From Roseovarius sp. M141 (GTDB lineage: Bacteria; Pseudomonadota; Alphaproteobacteria; Rhodobacterales; Rhodobacteraceae): a stretch of DNA of 64,000 nt. A model generated the notes under the pieces. It did not search any database. It was given only the letters and a program-made list of their open reading frames with translations, and had not been told where the DNA came from. Location of the stretch: the NCBI RefSeq assembly GCF_024355225.1, contig NZ_VCNH01000008.1, positions 2,480,001-2,544,000 of the forward strand, read 5' to 3'. This document shows, in pieces, positions 9,743 to 19,201 of this stretch (positions are counted from its first letter, which is position 1; each line of letters starts with the position of its first letter). Both the position numbers and the translations under genes were made by a program.

Positions 9743-10696
9743 CTAAGCCGTGGCAAGCCGTGCCAGACGGGCGGCGCGCAGGCGGGCAAAATCATCGCCC
9801 GCATGGTAGGAGGACCGCGTCAATGGGGTGGCCGACACCATCAGGAACCCCTTGCCGAAGGCCGCCTTTTCGTAGGCCGCGAATTCTTCGGGGGTGACAA
9901 AACGGTCCAGCTTGTGATGCTTGGGGGTTGGTTGCAGATACTGGCCGATGGTCAGAAAATCGATATCGGCGGCGCGCATGTCATCCATCACTTGATGCAC
10001 GGCTGGCCGTTCCTCTCCCAGCCCGACCATGATGCCCGATTTGGTGAAAATCGTCGGGTCCATCTCCTTGACCCGTTGCAGCAGGCGCAAGCTGTGGAAA
10101 TAGCGCGCGCCGGGGCGCACCGAAGGATAGAGGCCGGGCACGGTTTCGAGGTTGTGGTTGAACACGTCGGGTTTGGCGGCGACCACCAGTTCCAATACCT
10201 TCGGGTCGCAATTCAGAAAGTCGGGCGTCAGGATTTCGATCGTGGTGCCGGGGCTGCGGTGACGAATGGCGCGGATGGTCTGGGCGAAATGCTCGGCGCC
10301 GCCATCGGCGATATCGTCGCGGTCGACCGACGTGATGACGACATGGTTCAGCCCCAATTTTTGCACGGCATCGGCCACGCGACCGGGCTCGAACGCGTCC
10401 AGATCCTCGGTCGGCTTGCCGGTGGCAATGTTGCAAAATGTGCAGGCGCGGGTGCAGATCTCGCCCATGATCATCATGGTGGCGTGGCCTTGGGACCAGC
10501 ATTCACCGACGTTCGGGCATCCCGCCTCTTCGCAGACGGTGGTCAGATTGTTGTCACGCATGATGCGGGCGGTTTCGGCATAGCCCTGCCCGCCCGGCGC
10601 CTTGACGCGAATCCAGTCGGGTTTCTTGGGCTGCGCGTTGTCGGGGCGCCGGGCCTTTTCGGGATGGCGCTGCGCCGGTATCTTGAGATCACGCAC
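9743..10696 (-). CDS. lipA: Lipoyl synthase LipA
   Basis: 317 residues starting at a GTG (10696). Radical SAM enzyme inserting two sulfurs into protein-bound octanoate. The auxiliary cluster motif [12 protein letters not shown] (near residue 55-66) and the radical SAM motif CTRACTFC (near 81-88) are both intact, as is the C-terminal R-S-S-Y motif (TRSSYHA) that ligates the auxiliary cluster. The gene is convergent with nosX and shares orientation with oxyR, separated from it by 132 bases. No alternative identity is likely. Confidence 0.97.
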   Translation of the reverse strand: MRDLKIPAQRHPEKARRPDNAQPKKPDWIRVKAPGGQGYAETARIMRDNNLTTVCEEAGCPNVGECWSQGHATMMIMGEICTRACTFCNIATGKPTEDLDAFEPGRVADAVQKLGLNHVVITSVDRDDIADGGAEHFAQTIRAIRHRSPGTTIEILTPDFLNCDPKVLELVVAAKPDVFNHNLETVPGLYPSVRPGARYFHSLRLLQRVKEMDPTIFTKSGIMVGLGEERPAVHQVMDDMRAADIDFLTIGQYLQPTPKHHKLDRFVTPEEFAAYEKAAFGKGFLMVSATPLTRSSYHAGDDFARLRAARLARLATA

Positions 10697-10828
10697 GAAT
10701 TTTGTCCCCGCGAATGGTTTGGTAACTTTGTCCGACTATAAGGATTCCCGGGGGGAGTTGCCAGTACAAGCGCCCGACCGGTTTCAGGATGCGATGTTTC
10801 ACCAGTGCCCCCCAACCAAACACATCTA

Positions 10829-11755
10829 TCAGCCGCTACGCGCCGCCCGCGTCAGCCCTGTGCCAACGCCGGTCAGGATCTTGGCCAACTGCAAGAACCA
10901 CCCGTCGCCCAGCGTCGAACTACGCCGCACGAGGCAGATTGTGCGCGCAGGTTCAGGCGCGTCAAACCGCCTCAGATGTACGCGGGACGCACCGCGCACC
11001 TCTGCCGCCGCCGCAATTTCCGGCATCAATGTCAGGCCAAACCCCGCCGCCACCAGCTGGGTCAGTGTTGCCAGCGATGACGCGCCCATGTCGATCTGCG
11101 CATGGCCCCTGCCCCGGCGGCATGCCTCCAGCGCCTGATCTGTCAGGCAGTGGCCATCCTCCAGAAGCAGAAGTTGTTGGGCGCCCAGCCCATCGGGACG
11201 CAGCGTCTCGGCCCCGGCGCCGATCGCTGCCAGCCTTACGGCGCTGCCCGCCAACAGGAATCGATCCTCGAACAGCGGCTCGGCGATCAGCCCAACCGTC
11301 AGGACCGGCAGCGCCATGACGGCAGCATCCAGCCGCCCGGCCAGCAAATCCTCTGTCAGCCGGTCGGTCTTGGCCTCCTGCACCTGCACGTCCATGGAAA
11401 TGTCGCCGCTGCGCAACGCCTCCAACGTGCCGGGCAGCATGTAGGGCGCCAGCGTCGGGATCAGTCCGATGCGCAGCAGGCCCGACAGTCCGCCATGCCA
11501 GCGCGCCGCCTCCTCCAGATTGCGCATCGCACTGTCGACCTGATCGGCATGGCCCAGAATCAGCCTGCCAAAGGGCGTCAGCACCACGTCGCGCGCGCGC
11601 CGTTCAACCAACGGCTGGCCAAGCGCCGCCTCCATATCGCGGATCTGCACCGACAGGGCCGGCTGCGAGACAGACACAGCCGCCGCTGCCCGCCCGAAAT
11701 GGCGATGGGCGGCCAGCGCCCGGAAATAGGTCAGTTGGCGGAGGGTGATGCTCAT
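10829..11755 (-). CDS. oxyR: Peroxide sensor OxyR (LysR family)
   Basis: 308 residues. The N-terminal winged helix-turn-helix (about 4-62) and LysR substrate domain are complete. The redox loop EDGHCLTDQALEAC carries Cys203 and Cys212, matching the disulfide pair of Escherichia coli OxyR, so it should sense hydrogen peroxide directly. It is divergent from katG, its expected target. No ribosome site precedes the ATG; instead a TATAAT sits eight bases upstream, suggesting a near-leaderless message. Confidence 0.93.
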   Translation of the reverse strand: MSITLRQLTYFRALAAHRHFGRAAAAVSVSQPALSVQIRDMEAALGQPLVERRARDVVLTPFGRLILGHADQVDSAMRNLEEAARWHGGLSGLLRIGLIPTLAPYMLPGTLEALRSGDISMDVQVQEAKTDRLTEDLLAGRLDAAVMALPVLTVGLIAEPLFEDRFLLAGSAVRLAAIGAGAETLRPDGLGAQQLLLLEDGHCLTDQALEACRRGRGHAQIDMGASSLATLTQLVAAGFGLTLMPEIAAAAEVRGASRVHLRRFDAPEPARTICLVRRSSTLGDGWFLQLAKILTGVGTGLTRAARSG

Positions 11756-11763
11756 AATAAAAT

Positions 11764-11769
11764 ATTATA
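11764..11769 (-). promoter_or_regulatory. -10 box of oxyR
   Basis: On the minus strand the hexamer is a perfect TATAAT, eight bases before the oxyR ATG (11755). Transcription would start one or two bases before or at the start codon. The -35 region is weak (AAATTG or TTGCAG at non-optimal spacing), as expected for an autoregulated promoter. A TGCAA-T-TTGCA palindrome lies at 11785-11795 just upstream. Confidence 0.45.
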
Positions 11770-11822
11770 GCAATCAGAAGAAACTGCAATTTGCATTTAT
11801 CGCCGTGAAGCCTCATGTTCAA

Positions 11823-11839
11823 TTTGGAACGATTCCAAA
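11823..11839 (+). promoter_or_regulatory. Perfect dyad upstream of katG (Irr/ICE-like)
   Basis: TTTGGAA-CGA-TTCCAAA is a perfect 7+3+7 inverted repeat, 77 bases before the katG start. It has the layout of the iron control element bound by Irr in alphaproteobacteria (TTTAGAA, three bases, TTCTAAA), differing symmetrically at one position. KatG is a heme enzyme, so iron/heme control is sensible, but the assignment is by pattern only; an OxyR or other site remains possible. Confidence 0.35.
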
Positions 11840-11847
11840 CGCCTTGA

Positions 11848-14103
<2,256 letters not shown>

Positions 14104-14124
14104 TCCGTCAGGCGTGACATCAGG

Positions 14125-14153
14125 AAGGGCGGGCCGGTTTCGGTCCGCCCTTT
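14125..14153 (+). terminator. katG terminator hairpin
   Basis: AAGGGCGG-G-CC pairs with GG-T-CCGCCCTT around the loop GGTTTC, 21 bases after the katG stop, followed by TTTCGCGTTTC rather than a clean T run. A plausible intrinsic terminator. Confidence 0.65.
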
Positions 14154-14946
14154 CGCGTTTCAGCGCGACGCAGTGCCATTGATGCAACATAGTGCTCCGA
14201 TCCGAGGATACCCTCCATGATCACGGCTGATTCTGGATCGAACCGAAACTGGCCATGGTCGATGCGCCGACGGGTGTCTTCGGCAAGGGGATCGCGAACA
14301 TCTCGCTGTATGCGCAGGCCGATCTGGCGCCATCGCGGCCCCGAAGACCGGCGTCGGGGTAAAATACGCCTGCCCCGCCCAAGTCTAAGGACGGTTCAGC
14401 AGTCTTCCTGCGCCGGGCGAAACCTCTTATACAAGCAAAAGCGCGTCATGCATCTCAGATGGGCCTTGTTGTAGCCGGTTTCAGTCCGTGCCGCCCGTCG
14501 GCAAACTATCGGCGCAAAAGCGTCAATTGCGATACCGAATTCAACGTCATTTCAGGCATGTACGGGCTGCCGATTGACAGATGACCGGCGCGTGCCTACA
14601 TGAAGGATATGAATGTACACGCAGATCATTACGGGTTTCCCCTGCTGAACCGCCTGCCGCCCCGGGCGGACTAGGCGCGCGCGCGCCTGCGAGCCTCCCG
14701 GGCTTACCTGCATACCAGAATTCAACACCAACTCTCCACGCAAACTTACCATAGGGCGGCCCTACGTCCGAAGATTTGGCTACGGCCAGCCTGTCCGCGC
14801 GCAGCACGGATATGACGAACCCCAAAATCCCCGCGCGGGAAACGCAGTCGTGGCTGCGCCGCGCAACAAAATGCTGACGCACCCCTGATATGGGCACGAT
14901 CATCGCATCCCTTTTTTTCACCGTCCTCTAATTAGGAGCCAGACAC
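14154..14946. other. About 790 bases without a supported gene
   Basis: No frame here has a convincing start, ribosome site and family resemblance. Short open stretches exist on the plus strand (14217-14474, 14459-14584) and on the minus strand (14547-14921, GTG start, 124 residues containing PPYGKFAWRVGVEFWYAG), and none is recognised. A 16-base perfect palindrome AGGCGCGCGCGCGCCT lies at 14673-14688. The last 20 bases hold the AGGAG ribosome site of the next gene. A decayed gene or a non-coding RNA is possible. Confidence 0.5.
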
Positions 14947-15411
14947 ATGACAGCCCAGACCACGGACACCGTCAAAAAGCCCCGCACACGCGCGCCCAAG
15001 CTGGTCATCAACGAGGATGAGTTGACCCATATCGAGGCGCTCGCCGAAGGTGGTTATCAGCGAAATCCAGTTCTGGCCGACCGCCTGCTGGACGAAATTG
15101 GCCGCGCGCGTATCGTCGCTGCAGCCAAGATGCCCGCCGATGTTGTTTCGATCGGCAGCAGTGTTGTCTACCGCGACGAGACGACGGGACAGGAAAAAAA
15201 CGTCACGCTGGTCTATCCCGAAAATGCCGATATCTCGCGCAACCGGGTTTCGCTGATGACTCCTATTGGCGTGTCCCTGCTGGGCCTGGCCGAGGGTGCG
15301 GCCTTCTACTGGGATACGCGGGACGATCAGCGCCGCATGTTGACCGTGATCAGCGTTCAGCAGCCCGAGTCTGTCGCGGCGCCAGTTCAGGACCCACCGA
15401 ACGCATCTTGA
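14947..15411 (+). CDS. rnk: Rnk-like GreA/GreB-fold regulator
   Basis: 154 residues from ATG 14947 with TTAGGAG at 14931-14937. The N-terminal 45 residues are basic then form a short helical arm; the C-terminal part (about 55-140) is the GreA/GreB FKBP-like domain, seen in GSSVVYRDETTGQEKNVTLVYP, ISVLTPIG-like SLMTPIGVSLLGL and the AFYW turn. This matches Rnk, the nucleoside diphosphate kinase regulator that binds RNA polymerase without a full coiled-coil. The 20-residue tail is extra. The exact role in this organism is inferred from the family. Confidence 0.8.
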   Translation: MTAQTTDTVKKPRTRAPKLVINEDELTHIEALAEGGYQRNPVLADRLLDEIGRARIVAAAKMPADVVSIGSSVVYRDETTGQEKNVTLVYPENADISRNRVSLMTPIGVSLLGLAEGAAFYWDTRDDQRRMLTVISVQQPESVAAPVQDPPNAS

Positions 15412-15661
15412 TACGTTCCGCGCACCGCGCTTAGGTCGTCGCCACTCGCGGCCCATAGGGGTCTGCGGGTGTCGTGCGCCGTTGCCGATTGCACACCGTT
15501 TCAGTCCGCCATTTTCGACCGGAGCCTTTGCGATGTCACTGCGTTCTGCCCGCATCATCTGCGCGGTCTGCACCAGATGCATCAGCCCGAGTCCGCGCGC
15601 CCACAGCGCGGGCGCGACGACAGCACCGCACAGCCCCCCCCACGTTTGAAAGGCCCATTGC

Positions 15662-16567
15662 ATGAGTCCCAAACAGCACGCCCGTCGGCTGATATGGCCT
15701 GTCGCCTCAGTTGTCCTCAGCCTCGGGCTGATCCTGACCCTGCCCCATGTCGACCTGAGCCGCGCCGTCGAAGACGTTGAAGCCCTGTCGATGGGCGTCA
15801 CGGTGGCGGTCTATTTCTCGCTTGCGTGGCTTGCCAGCCGACTATTGGCCATGGTGCTGGACCAAGCGACCACCCGCAGACGTCCCTATCCACGTCTGCT
15901 CAAGGATCTAATCGCTGCCGTCTTGTTCCTGCTGGCCTTTGCTGCATCTGTGGCGATGTTCATGGGTCAGGGCGCTGTGGGCGCACTGGCCGGATCGGGG
16001 CTGGTGCTGGCAATGCTGGGCTTTGCGATCCGCAATGTGGTTGCCGACACCCTGTCGGGTATCGCGCTCGGGATCGAAGGGCCGTTTCGCATCGGTGACT
16101 GGATAGACATCGACGGGCTGGCCCGCGGCAAGGTGATCGAAATCGGCTGGCGCACCACCCGCGTCCTCACGCGCGATTCAACTTATTTGATCCTGCCCAA
16201 CAGTCAAATCGCGCGCCAGCGCATCACCAACTATTCCGCGCCAAGGCCCCAATACCGCGCGCAGGTGGCCATCATTCTGGATCATTCCATCCCGATCGAC
16301 CTGGCCCGCAAGACGATGCTGGCCGCCGTCAAGGAGGCGAAGCTGATCCAGCAGGATCCGCCGCCAGATGTGCGTGTACTGTCCTACGAGGAAGGCGGCA
16401 TCGCCTATGCCTTGCGGTACTGGCTGACCCGGTTCGACCGCGATGTCGACTGCCGTGACGAAGTGTACAGCCTGCTCGACAACGCGCTGCGCCAAATCGG
16501 CGACGTTGCGCCACGCAAACGGGTTGAGCTGATCGGTCCGGAAATTGCGGCGCCCCATCCGGAGTAA
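15662..16567 (+). CDS. MscS-family mechanosensitive channel
   Basis: 301 residues. Three hydrophobic segments (about 12-30, 45-65 and 80-100) precede the pore-lining helix GAVGALAGSGLVLAMLGFA (near 104-122), whose Ala/Gly packing pattern is the MscS hallmark, followed by the beta domain (GPFRIGDWIDIDG, LPNSQIARQRITNYS) and the C-terminal alpha/beta domain. It should release osmolytes on hypo-osmotic stress from the inner membrane. It lacks the cyclic-nucleotide domain found on some alphaproteobacterial homologues. A GAAAGG lies eight bases before the ATG. Confidence 0.9.
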   Translation: MSPKQHARRLIWPVASVVLSLGLILTLPHVDLSRAVEDVEALSMGVTVAVYFSLAWLASRLLAMVLDQATTRRRPYPRLLKDLIAAVLFLLAFAASVAMFMGQGAVGALAGSGLVLAMLGFAIRNVVADTLSGIALGIEGPFRIGDWIDIDGLARGKVIEIGWRTTRVLTRDSTYLILPNSQIARQRITNYSAPRPQYRAQVAIILDHSIPIDLARKTMLAAVKEAKLIQQDPPPDVRVLSYEEGGIAYALRYWLTRFDRDVDCRDEVYSLLDNALRQIGDVAPRKRVELIGPEIAAPHPE

Positions 16568-16601
16568 GATGCTCCGGTCAGAGGATGTACACAAACAATA
16601 A

Positions 16602-16631
16602 GGGCCCCGGCTGCATTTCGCACCGAGGCCC
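16602..16631. terminator. Bidirectional hairpin between mscS and 16661 gene
   Basis: GGGCC-C-CGG pairs with CCG-A-GGCCC around an 11-base loop. It sits between two convergent genes, with AATAA on the left and TTGGGG on the right, so it probably stops transcription from both sides. Confidence 0.65.
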
Positions 16632-16660
16632 TTGGGGCAAGCTTACATACTGAAGAAGCC

Positions 16661-17392
16661 TTACTTCCCCAGCGCGGCGCGGGTCTGCGCGATCGCCGCT
16701 TTCAGCAGATCGGGGTTGTTCTGTGCCTCCCTGAGGCTGGCTTTCAGAAGGGTCTTCTGCGTATCGCTGATCTCGGAATTGTCGATCATGTCGGCTGCCG
16801 CCTGCATGTCGAAATTCTGCTCGCTCAGCGGGTCTGTCGCATCGGCTGCTGTCGCCGCATCTGCGCCCGTTGCTGTATCGGTAGCGTCTTCCAAGGTCCC
16901 CTCAACCGCGTCCACAGTATCGGACGCCGCATCGCCTACATCAGATGCCGCATCAGCCGCATCTTGGGTTGCGTCCTGCGCAGCCTCGTCGACGACTTGC
17001 ATCGCATCACTGCCCTCTTCAGCCATCGCATCGACAGCGGATTCGGCACCTGCCGCAGCCGTGGCGGCAGCATCCTCGGCGGTACCCTCTACCACGTTCA
17101 TTGCGTCGTCCGCGCTGTCCAGAACGTCATCTGTCGCGGTCTCAACCGTATCGGCGGCCTCATCGGCAGCTGCGTCCACCTCGACAGCGACGTCATCTGC
17201 CGCAGCTTCGACGTCATCGCCGGCAGCATCAGCGGTATCGGCCATATCGCTCGCAGCTTCATCCGACACGCTAGGGGCCTCGATCGTCTCATCGGCGGTG
17301 TCGATCATATCGGCAGGCGTCTTTCCTGTCACCAATACGTAGCCGCCAATCAAAACGATTGCAGCCAGCGCGATCCAAAGCAGGTTTTTCAT
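16661..17392 (-). CDS. Anchored Ala/Asp-rich low-complexity protein
   Basis: 243 residues from ATG 17392 (GGGGAT nine bases upstream). Residues 1-22 (MKNLLWIALAAIVLIGGYVL) form a membrane anchor or uncleaved signal. Residues about 30-190 are almost only Ala, Asp, Glu, Val, Thr and Ser, in helical repeats such as DAADAAGDD and VDEAAQDA, strongly acidic and without Cys. The C-terminal 50 residues (MIDNSEISDTQKTLLKASLREAQNN) are an ordinary charged helical domain. I do not recognise a family; it resembles LEA/apolipoprotein-like helical stretches by composition only. A periplasmic or envelope spacer is plausible. Confidence 0.7.
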   Translation of the reverse strand: MKNLLWIALAAIVLIGGYVLVTGKTPADMIDTADETIEAPSVSDEAASDMADTADAAGDDVEAAADDVAVEVDAAADEAADTVETATDDVLDSADDAMNVVEGTAEDAAATAAAGAESAVDAMAEEGSDAMQVVDEAAQDATQDAADAASDVGDAASDTVDAVEGTLEDATDTATGADAATAADATDPLSEQNFDMQAAADMIDNSEISDTQKTLLKASLREAQNNPDLLKAAIAQTRAALGK

Positions 17393-17612
17393 TTGGTCAT
17401 CCCCAATAATCCAAAGCAACCGCGATCCGCCCAACCTAATTGGCATGGCACGGCCACGTTCCATCTGACGTCATGCCCGCCGTACCCGCAAGGCGCAAGG
17501 CCGATTCCCCCCGGATCGGCACAGATCGGCCTATTTTGCGGCTTGAAACATCAAGGGGCGGCGTCTAGGTTGCTGTTCCGAAAGACATCCCAACAATCAA
17601 AGGATCAAAGCC

Positions 17613-18158
17613 ATAGCCCGCAGACCGCACAACGCACCCCCCACGCGCGACACTGGACCCCGAGTAAATGACCGCATCCGTGATCCCGAAATTCGGCTGA
17701 TCGGGGCCGATGGCGATAACGTCGGTGTCGTGTCAGGTGCGCGCGCCTTGGAAATGGCCGTAGAAGCGGGCCTGGATCTGGTCGAAATCTCGCCGAATGC
17801 CAAGCCGCCCGTGTGCAAGATCATGGATTTCGGCAAGTACAAGTACGAAACGCAAAAACGCGAGGCCGAAGCCCGCAAAAAGCAGAAGATCATCGAGGTG
17901 AAAGAGGTCAAGTTTCGCCCCAACACCGATACGCATGACTATGACGTCAAAATGCGCAACGTCTTCAAGTTCCTGGAAAATGGCGACAAGGTAAAGATCA
18001 CGCTTCGTTTTCGCGGCCGTGAAATGGCCCACCAGGATCTGGGTCGCGTACTGCTGCAACGCATCGCCGCCGATGTCGAGGGCACCGGCAAGGTCGAAAA
18101 TATGCCCAAGATGGAAGGCCGCCAGATGATCATGATTGTCGGCCCGATGCCAAACTAA
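17613..18158 (+). CDS. infC: Translation initiation factor IF-3
   Basis: 181 residues if translation starts at ATA 17613, giving (M)[18 protein letters not shown], the usual alphaproteobacterial IF-3 N-terminus. AAAGGA at 17599-17604 is eight bases upstream. No ATG, GTG or TTG is in frame until GTG 17730, which would delete the first 39 residues of the N-terminal domain. A non-AUG start is the rule for infC and allows autoregulation, because IF-3 itself discriminates against such starts. The linker ([17 protein letters not shown]) and C-terminal 30S-binding domain ([18 protein letters not shown]) are complete. Confidence 0.93.
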   Translation: MARRPHNAPPTRDTGPRVNDRIRDPEIRLIGADGDNVGVVSGARALEMAVEAGLDLVEISPNAKPPVCKIMDFGKYKYETQKREAEARKKQKIIEVKEVKFRPNTDTHDYDVKMRNVFKFLENGDKVKITLRFRGREMAHQDLGRVLLQRIAADVEGTGKVENMPKMEGRQMIMIVGPMPN

Positions 18159-18246
18159 AGCGTTTCGCGAAACGCAGCGCGACATATGAGCGTTGCACGC
18201 GGTTCGCCATAGCCGAGCATCTCAGGTTTAAGGCGGGACGCTTTAG
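18155..18246. repeat. Small interspersed element with inverted ends
   Basis: A 92-base stretch begins CTAAAGCGT and ends ACGCTTTAG, perfect 9-base inverted ends, and contains a 16-base perfect palindrome GCGTTTCGCGAAACGC at 18160-18175. The left end supplies the infC stop codon (TAA at 18156-18158). It looks like a MITE- or REP-like element; I found no second full copy in the window. Confidence 0.55.
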
Positions 18247-18272
18247 GTATCCATCTAATGAATACACCGTAA

Positions 18273-18300
18273 AAATCGGCGCCGGAAATGGCGCCGATTT
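18273..18300. terminator. infC intrinsic terminator
   Basis: AAATCGGCGCC (18273-18283), loop GGAAAT, then GGCGCCGATTT (18290-18300): an 11-base perfect stem followed by CCTTTTCC on the plus strand and preceded by TAAAA, so it can also serve the convergent coxM transcript. Confidence 0.85.
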
Positions 18301-18327
18301 CCTTTTCCGCGCTCTTGTCATGGCGCA

Positions 18328-19116
18328 TTAGCCCGCCGCAGCAACCGCCCGCCGCGTCATGACGCCGGTCAGATGAGCTCGATATTCCGGCGTCCCATGC
18401 AGATCGCCGATCATACCATCTGCCGGAACGGTCAGCCCCTCCAGTGCCGACGCGTTGAAATCAGCACTCAACGCGTTCTCGGCCTCACTCCAGCGAAACA
18501 CGCCGCTTTCGGACGCGCCAGTAATGGCCACGCGCACCCCGTCTTCGAACTTCGCCACGAACGCCGCGACCAGCGCAAAACGCGAGGCAGGCTGTTCAAA
18601 CTTGGCATAGGCCGATTTGCCGGGCACAGGAAACTTGACCTCGGTAATGATCTCGCTCTCGTCCAGCGCCGTATCGAACATGCCTTGAAAGAAATCATCC
18701 GCACCAATTTCACGCTTGTTCGTCACGATTGTCGCGCCCGCTCCCAGCGCCGCCGCCGGATAGCAAGCGGACGGGTCGTTATTGGCAAGCGACCCGCCCA
18801 GAGTGCCGCGATTGCGCACTGCCGGATCTCCAATCTTGGCCGCCATGGCCGCGAGGCCCGAAAAATCGCCCGCGCCCGCCGCCACCTCGGCATGCGTCGT
18901 CCCGGCGCCGATGCACAACCGTCCGGCATCGTCCGTGCAAATTCCGCGCATCCCCGGTATGCCGGTAAGGCTGACCAGAACCGACGGCATCGCCAGGCGC
19001 TGTTTAAGCGTCGGGATCAATGTCTGCCCTCCGCCCAGTGGCTGCGCCTCGTCTGCGGCCAGCGCCTTGACCGCATCCTCGATGGTCGCAGGCCGCTCAA
19101 TTTCGAATGCATACAT
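18328..19116 (-). CDS. coxM: Molybdenum hydroxylase FAD subunit (CoxM)
   Basis: 262 residues from ATG 19116; GGGAG lies about nine bases before it. The family's FAD-binding motifs are present: PLGGGQTLIP (near residue 29-38) and IGDPAVRNRGTLGGSLANNDPS (near 100-121). It passes electrons from the iron-sulfur subunit to an acceptor. It is the last gene of the xdhC-moeA-coxS-coxL-coxM run, 85 bases after coxL, with a hairpin repeat in between. Because the large subunit is form II, calling it a CO dehydrogenase subunit is by homology only. Confidence 0.9.
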   Translation of the reverse strand: MYAFEIERPATIEDAVKALAADEAQPLGGGQTLIPTLKQRLAMPSVLVSLTGIPGMRGICTDDAGRLCIGAGTTHAEVAAGAGDFSGLAAMAAKIGDPAVRNRGTLGGSLANNDPSACYPAAALGAGATIVTNKREIGADDFFQGMFDTALDESEIITEVKFPVPGKSAYAKFEQPASRFALVAAFVAKFEDGVRVAITGASESGVFRWSEAENALSADFNASALEGLTVPADGMIGDLHGTPEYRAHLTGVMTRRAVAAAG

Positions 19117-19143
19117 CCCGACATCTCCCACATTTCGGCAATC

Positions 19144-19189
19144 GTTTCTTCTTGCCTCAAATATCCCGGGGCTCCGGGGCAGCGCCCCG
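19144..19189 (-). repeat. Hairpin repeat copy 1 (coxL-coxM gap)
   Basis: On the minus strand a hairpin (CGGGGC-GCT-GCCCCG at 19175-19189) is followed by GATATTT, three variable bases, then GCAAGAAGAAAC (19144-19165). The same architecture recurs at 27644-27694, 29950-29984 and 43154-43210. It lies between coxL and coxM and could attenuate or stabilise the message. Confidence 0.6.
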
Positions 19190-19201
19190 AAATCCCCGGC
19201 C

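Noticed and set aside
14547..14921. Minus-strand 124-codon frame as a gene
   Set aside because: GTG start without ribosome site, mixed composition and no recognised family; only noted within the gap entry.
17730..18158. infC starting at GTG 17730
   Set aside because: It would lose 39 conserved N-terminal residues and has no ribosome site, whereas ATA 17613 has both.
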